Assembly: GCA_021730935.1 (NCBI GenBank) | Contig: JAKFYJ010000072.1 | Coordinates: 1-41,741, forward strand | Reading direction: 5' to 3' | DNA from: Elusimicrobiota bacterium | Lineage (GTDB): Bacteria; Elusimicrobiota; Elusimicrobia; 2-02-FULL-39-32 | DNA length: 41,741 bases | In this document: positions 40,631 through 41,741 of the stretch, in pieces | How positions within the stretch are numbered: the first letter of the stretch is position 1 | How the letters are laid out: each line of letters starts with the position of its first letter | Translations under genes and position numbers: made by a program | The notes under the pieces: generated by a model | Told to the model about the DNA's origin: nothing | Databases searched by the model: none | Seen by the model: only the letters and a program-made list of their open reading frames with translations

Positions 40631-41741
40631 ATGTCCTATCTCGTCCTCGCGCGCAAATATCGCCCTCAGAAGTTTTCTGATCTGACGGGGCAAGAAACCA
40701 CCTCCAAGATCCTGCAGTCCGCGATTGCGCAGGGACGGGTGGCTTCTGCTTATTTATTTTCCGGGCCCCGCGGCACGGGGAAAACCACCAGCGCTCGCAT
40801 TTTCGCCAAGGCGCTCAACTGCGGCAACCCCAAAAATTTTGAACCCTGCGGTGAATGTTCCTCCTGCGAAGAAATCACGAAATCCACATCGATGGACGTT
40901 CTGGAACTGGACGCGGCCTCTCACACGGGCGTCGACAATGTCCGCGAAGTCATCATCAACACCGTGGCTTATGCGGCGGCGCGCGACAAATATAAAGTTT
41001 TCATCATCGACGAAGTCCACATGCTTTCTTCCCAGAGCTTCAATGCTCTTCTGAAAACCATCGAAGAACCGCCGCCCCATGTCGTGTTTGTTTTGGCCAC
41101 GACCGAATATCACAAAATCCCGGCCACGATTGCTTCCCGATGCCAACGCTTCCGCTTTTTGCCTCTCACGCAGAAAGAGATTGCCCAGACCATAAAAAAT
41201 ATAGCGAAGATCGAAAAAATTTCAATTTCCGACGACGCTCTGGGACTTTTGGCCCGCGCGGCGGCCGGCTCCATGCGGGACGCTCTTTCCCTTATGGACC
41301 AGATCATCTCTCATTTTCCTCTCACGGGAGGCAAAAATGAAATTTCTCTCGAGAACGCAGAAGAAATTTTGGGCGTCGTCCGCGAAGATTTCCTGATCGA
41401 ATTTTTGGGCCATGTCTCTGCGAAAAATCCCAAGGGCGCTTTGGAAGCTGTCGGCAAACTTCTGGAAGAAGGCCACGACCTTTCTTATTTTTTAAAAGAG
41501 CTCCGCGAATCGTTCCGCCAGATGATGATCGAGAAATGCGGATATAAAGAAGAAAACAATTTTATTGCCAGAAAAAAGGCCTATCCGACGGAAAAATTCA
41601 CTCTCGAAGAGCTCTTGCGCGCCAGCCAGCTCCTCTCAAAATGCGCCGACCAAATGCGCTGGAACGATTTTCCCAGGATGGTGTTTGAATGTTATGCGGT
41701 CAAGCTCTGCCAGCAGGCGATGGATGTTTCCGAAATCCTCC
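40631..41741 (+). CDS. dnaX: DNA polymerase III subunit gamma/tau (cut by window end)
   Basis: The frame is open for 370 codons to the window edge. It starts MSYLVLARKYRPQKFSDLTGQ and has Walker A GPRGTGKT at 45-52, the zinc-binding cysteines C64, C73, C76 and C79, Walker B in KVFIIDEVHML, LLKTIEEPP, sensor-1 VLATTE and SRCQRF. This is the clamp-loader ATPase of the replisome; the C-terminal tau part is not visible. The ATG lies 12 bases after broken tRNA copy B3 with no Shine-Dalgarno and no clear promoter of its own. Its message may therefore come from read-through of the tRNA-Ala locus. Confidence 0.95.
   Translation, partial: MSYLVLARKYRPQKFSDLTGQETTSKILQSAIAQGRVASAYLFSGPRGTGKTTSARIFAKALNCGNPKNFEPCGECSSCEEITKSTSMDVLELDAASHTGVDNVREVIINTVAYAAARDKYKVFIIDEVHMLSSQSFNALLKTIEEPPPHVVFVLATTEYHKIPATIASRCQRFRFLPLTQKEIAQTIKNIAKIEKISISDDALGLLARAAAGSMRDALSLMDQIISHFPLTGGKNEISLENAEEILGVVREDFLIEFLGHVSAKNPKGALEAVGKLLEEGHDLSYFLKELRESFRQMMIEKCGYKEENNFIARKKAYPTEKFTLEELLRASQLLSKCADQMRWNDFPRMVFECYAVKLCQQAMDVSEIL

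Overview
The window reads as chromosomal DNA from an uncultured Gram-negative (diderm) bacterium. The diderm evidence is an Mla lipid-transport operon, a TolC-like protein with an RND pump, several predicted outer-membrane beta-barrels and many Sec signal peptides. Gene order and protein style (compact operons, FecR-like protein with barrels, small tRNA-linked GIY-YIG nucleases) suggest Omnitrophota or a related PVC-side lineage. That placement is inference from memory, not from a search.

Layout. 1-1141: end of cytidine deaminase and a HEAT-repeat protein. 1160-3169: rplU-rpmA-obg. 3114-4124 (minus): a flippase-like membrane protein, convergent with and overlapping obg. 4173-6070: a short proB and ychF. 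6076-19114: a continuous 15-gene run, rpsF-ssb-rpsR-rplI-dnaB-alr-mlaE-mlaF-mlaD-radA-PIN/TRAM-ispD-ispF-cysS-rlmB, linked by overlaps or gaps of at most about 22 bases. 19117-22868: an extracytoplasmic thiol-redox set (DsbA-like, CcdA, DUF255). 22872-31562: a six-gene efflux/envelope run headed by a MarR regulator fused in frame to a TolC-like protein. 31563-33482 (minus): dienelactone hydrolase and hemW. 33511-37190: a FecR-domain protein and two predicted barrels. 37208-37804: tRNA-Tyr locus. 37811-40017 (minus): beta-CASP hydrolase and a LOG-like protein. 40062-40625: tRNA-Ala locus. 40631-end: dnaX, cut by the window edge.

The most unusual feature is the pair of tRNA loci. Each has an intact tRNA gene (Tyr-GTA or Ala-CGC) next to a small AT-richer GIY-YIG nuclease gene. 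This pair is bracketed by two broken copies of the same tRNA. In all four broken copies the 17-base anticodon arm is replaced exactly by a 14-base palindrome with the core TCGCCGCGGCGA, although the two tRNAs are unrelated isoacceptors. The upstream copy keeps the 5' acceptor and the downstream copy keeps the 3' acceptor. The two copies share a perfect direct repeat (40 or 36 bases) centred on the palindrome. This looks like a tRNA-embedded cassette that carries a replacement tRNA plus a nuclease. Both loci begin with the same promoter type (TTGTAA, 17 bases, TAAAAT).

Other points of interest: the MarR-TolC fusion with an internal start and a promoter-spanning operator; a MlaD with a C-terminal barrel-like domain; several operon-head genes whose -10 box lies only 6-11 bases before the ATG (likely leaderless mRNAs); and an ispD whose best start is CTG.
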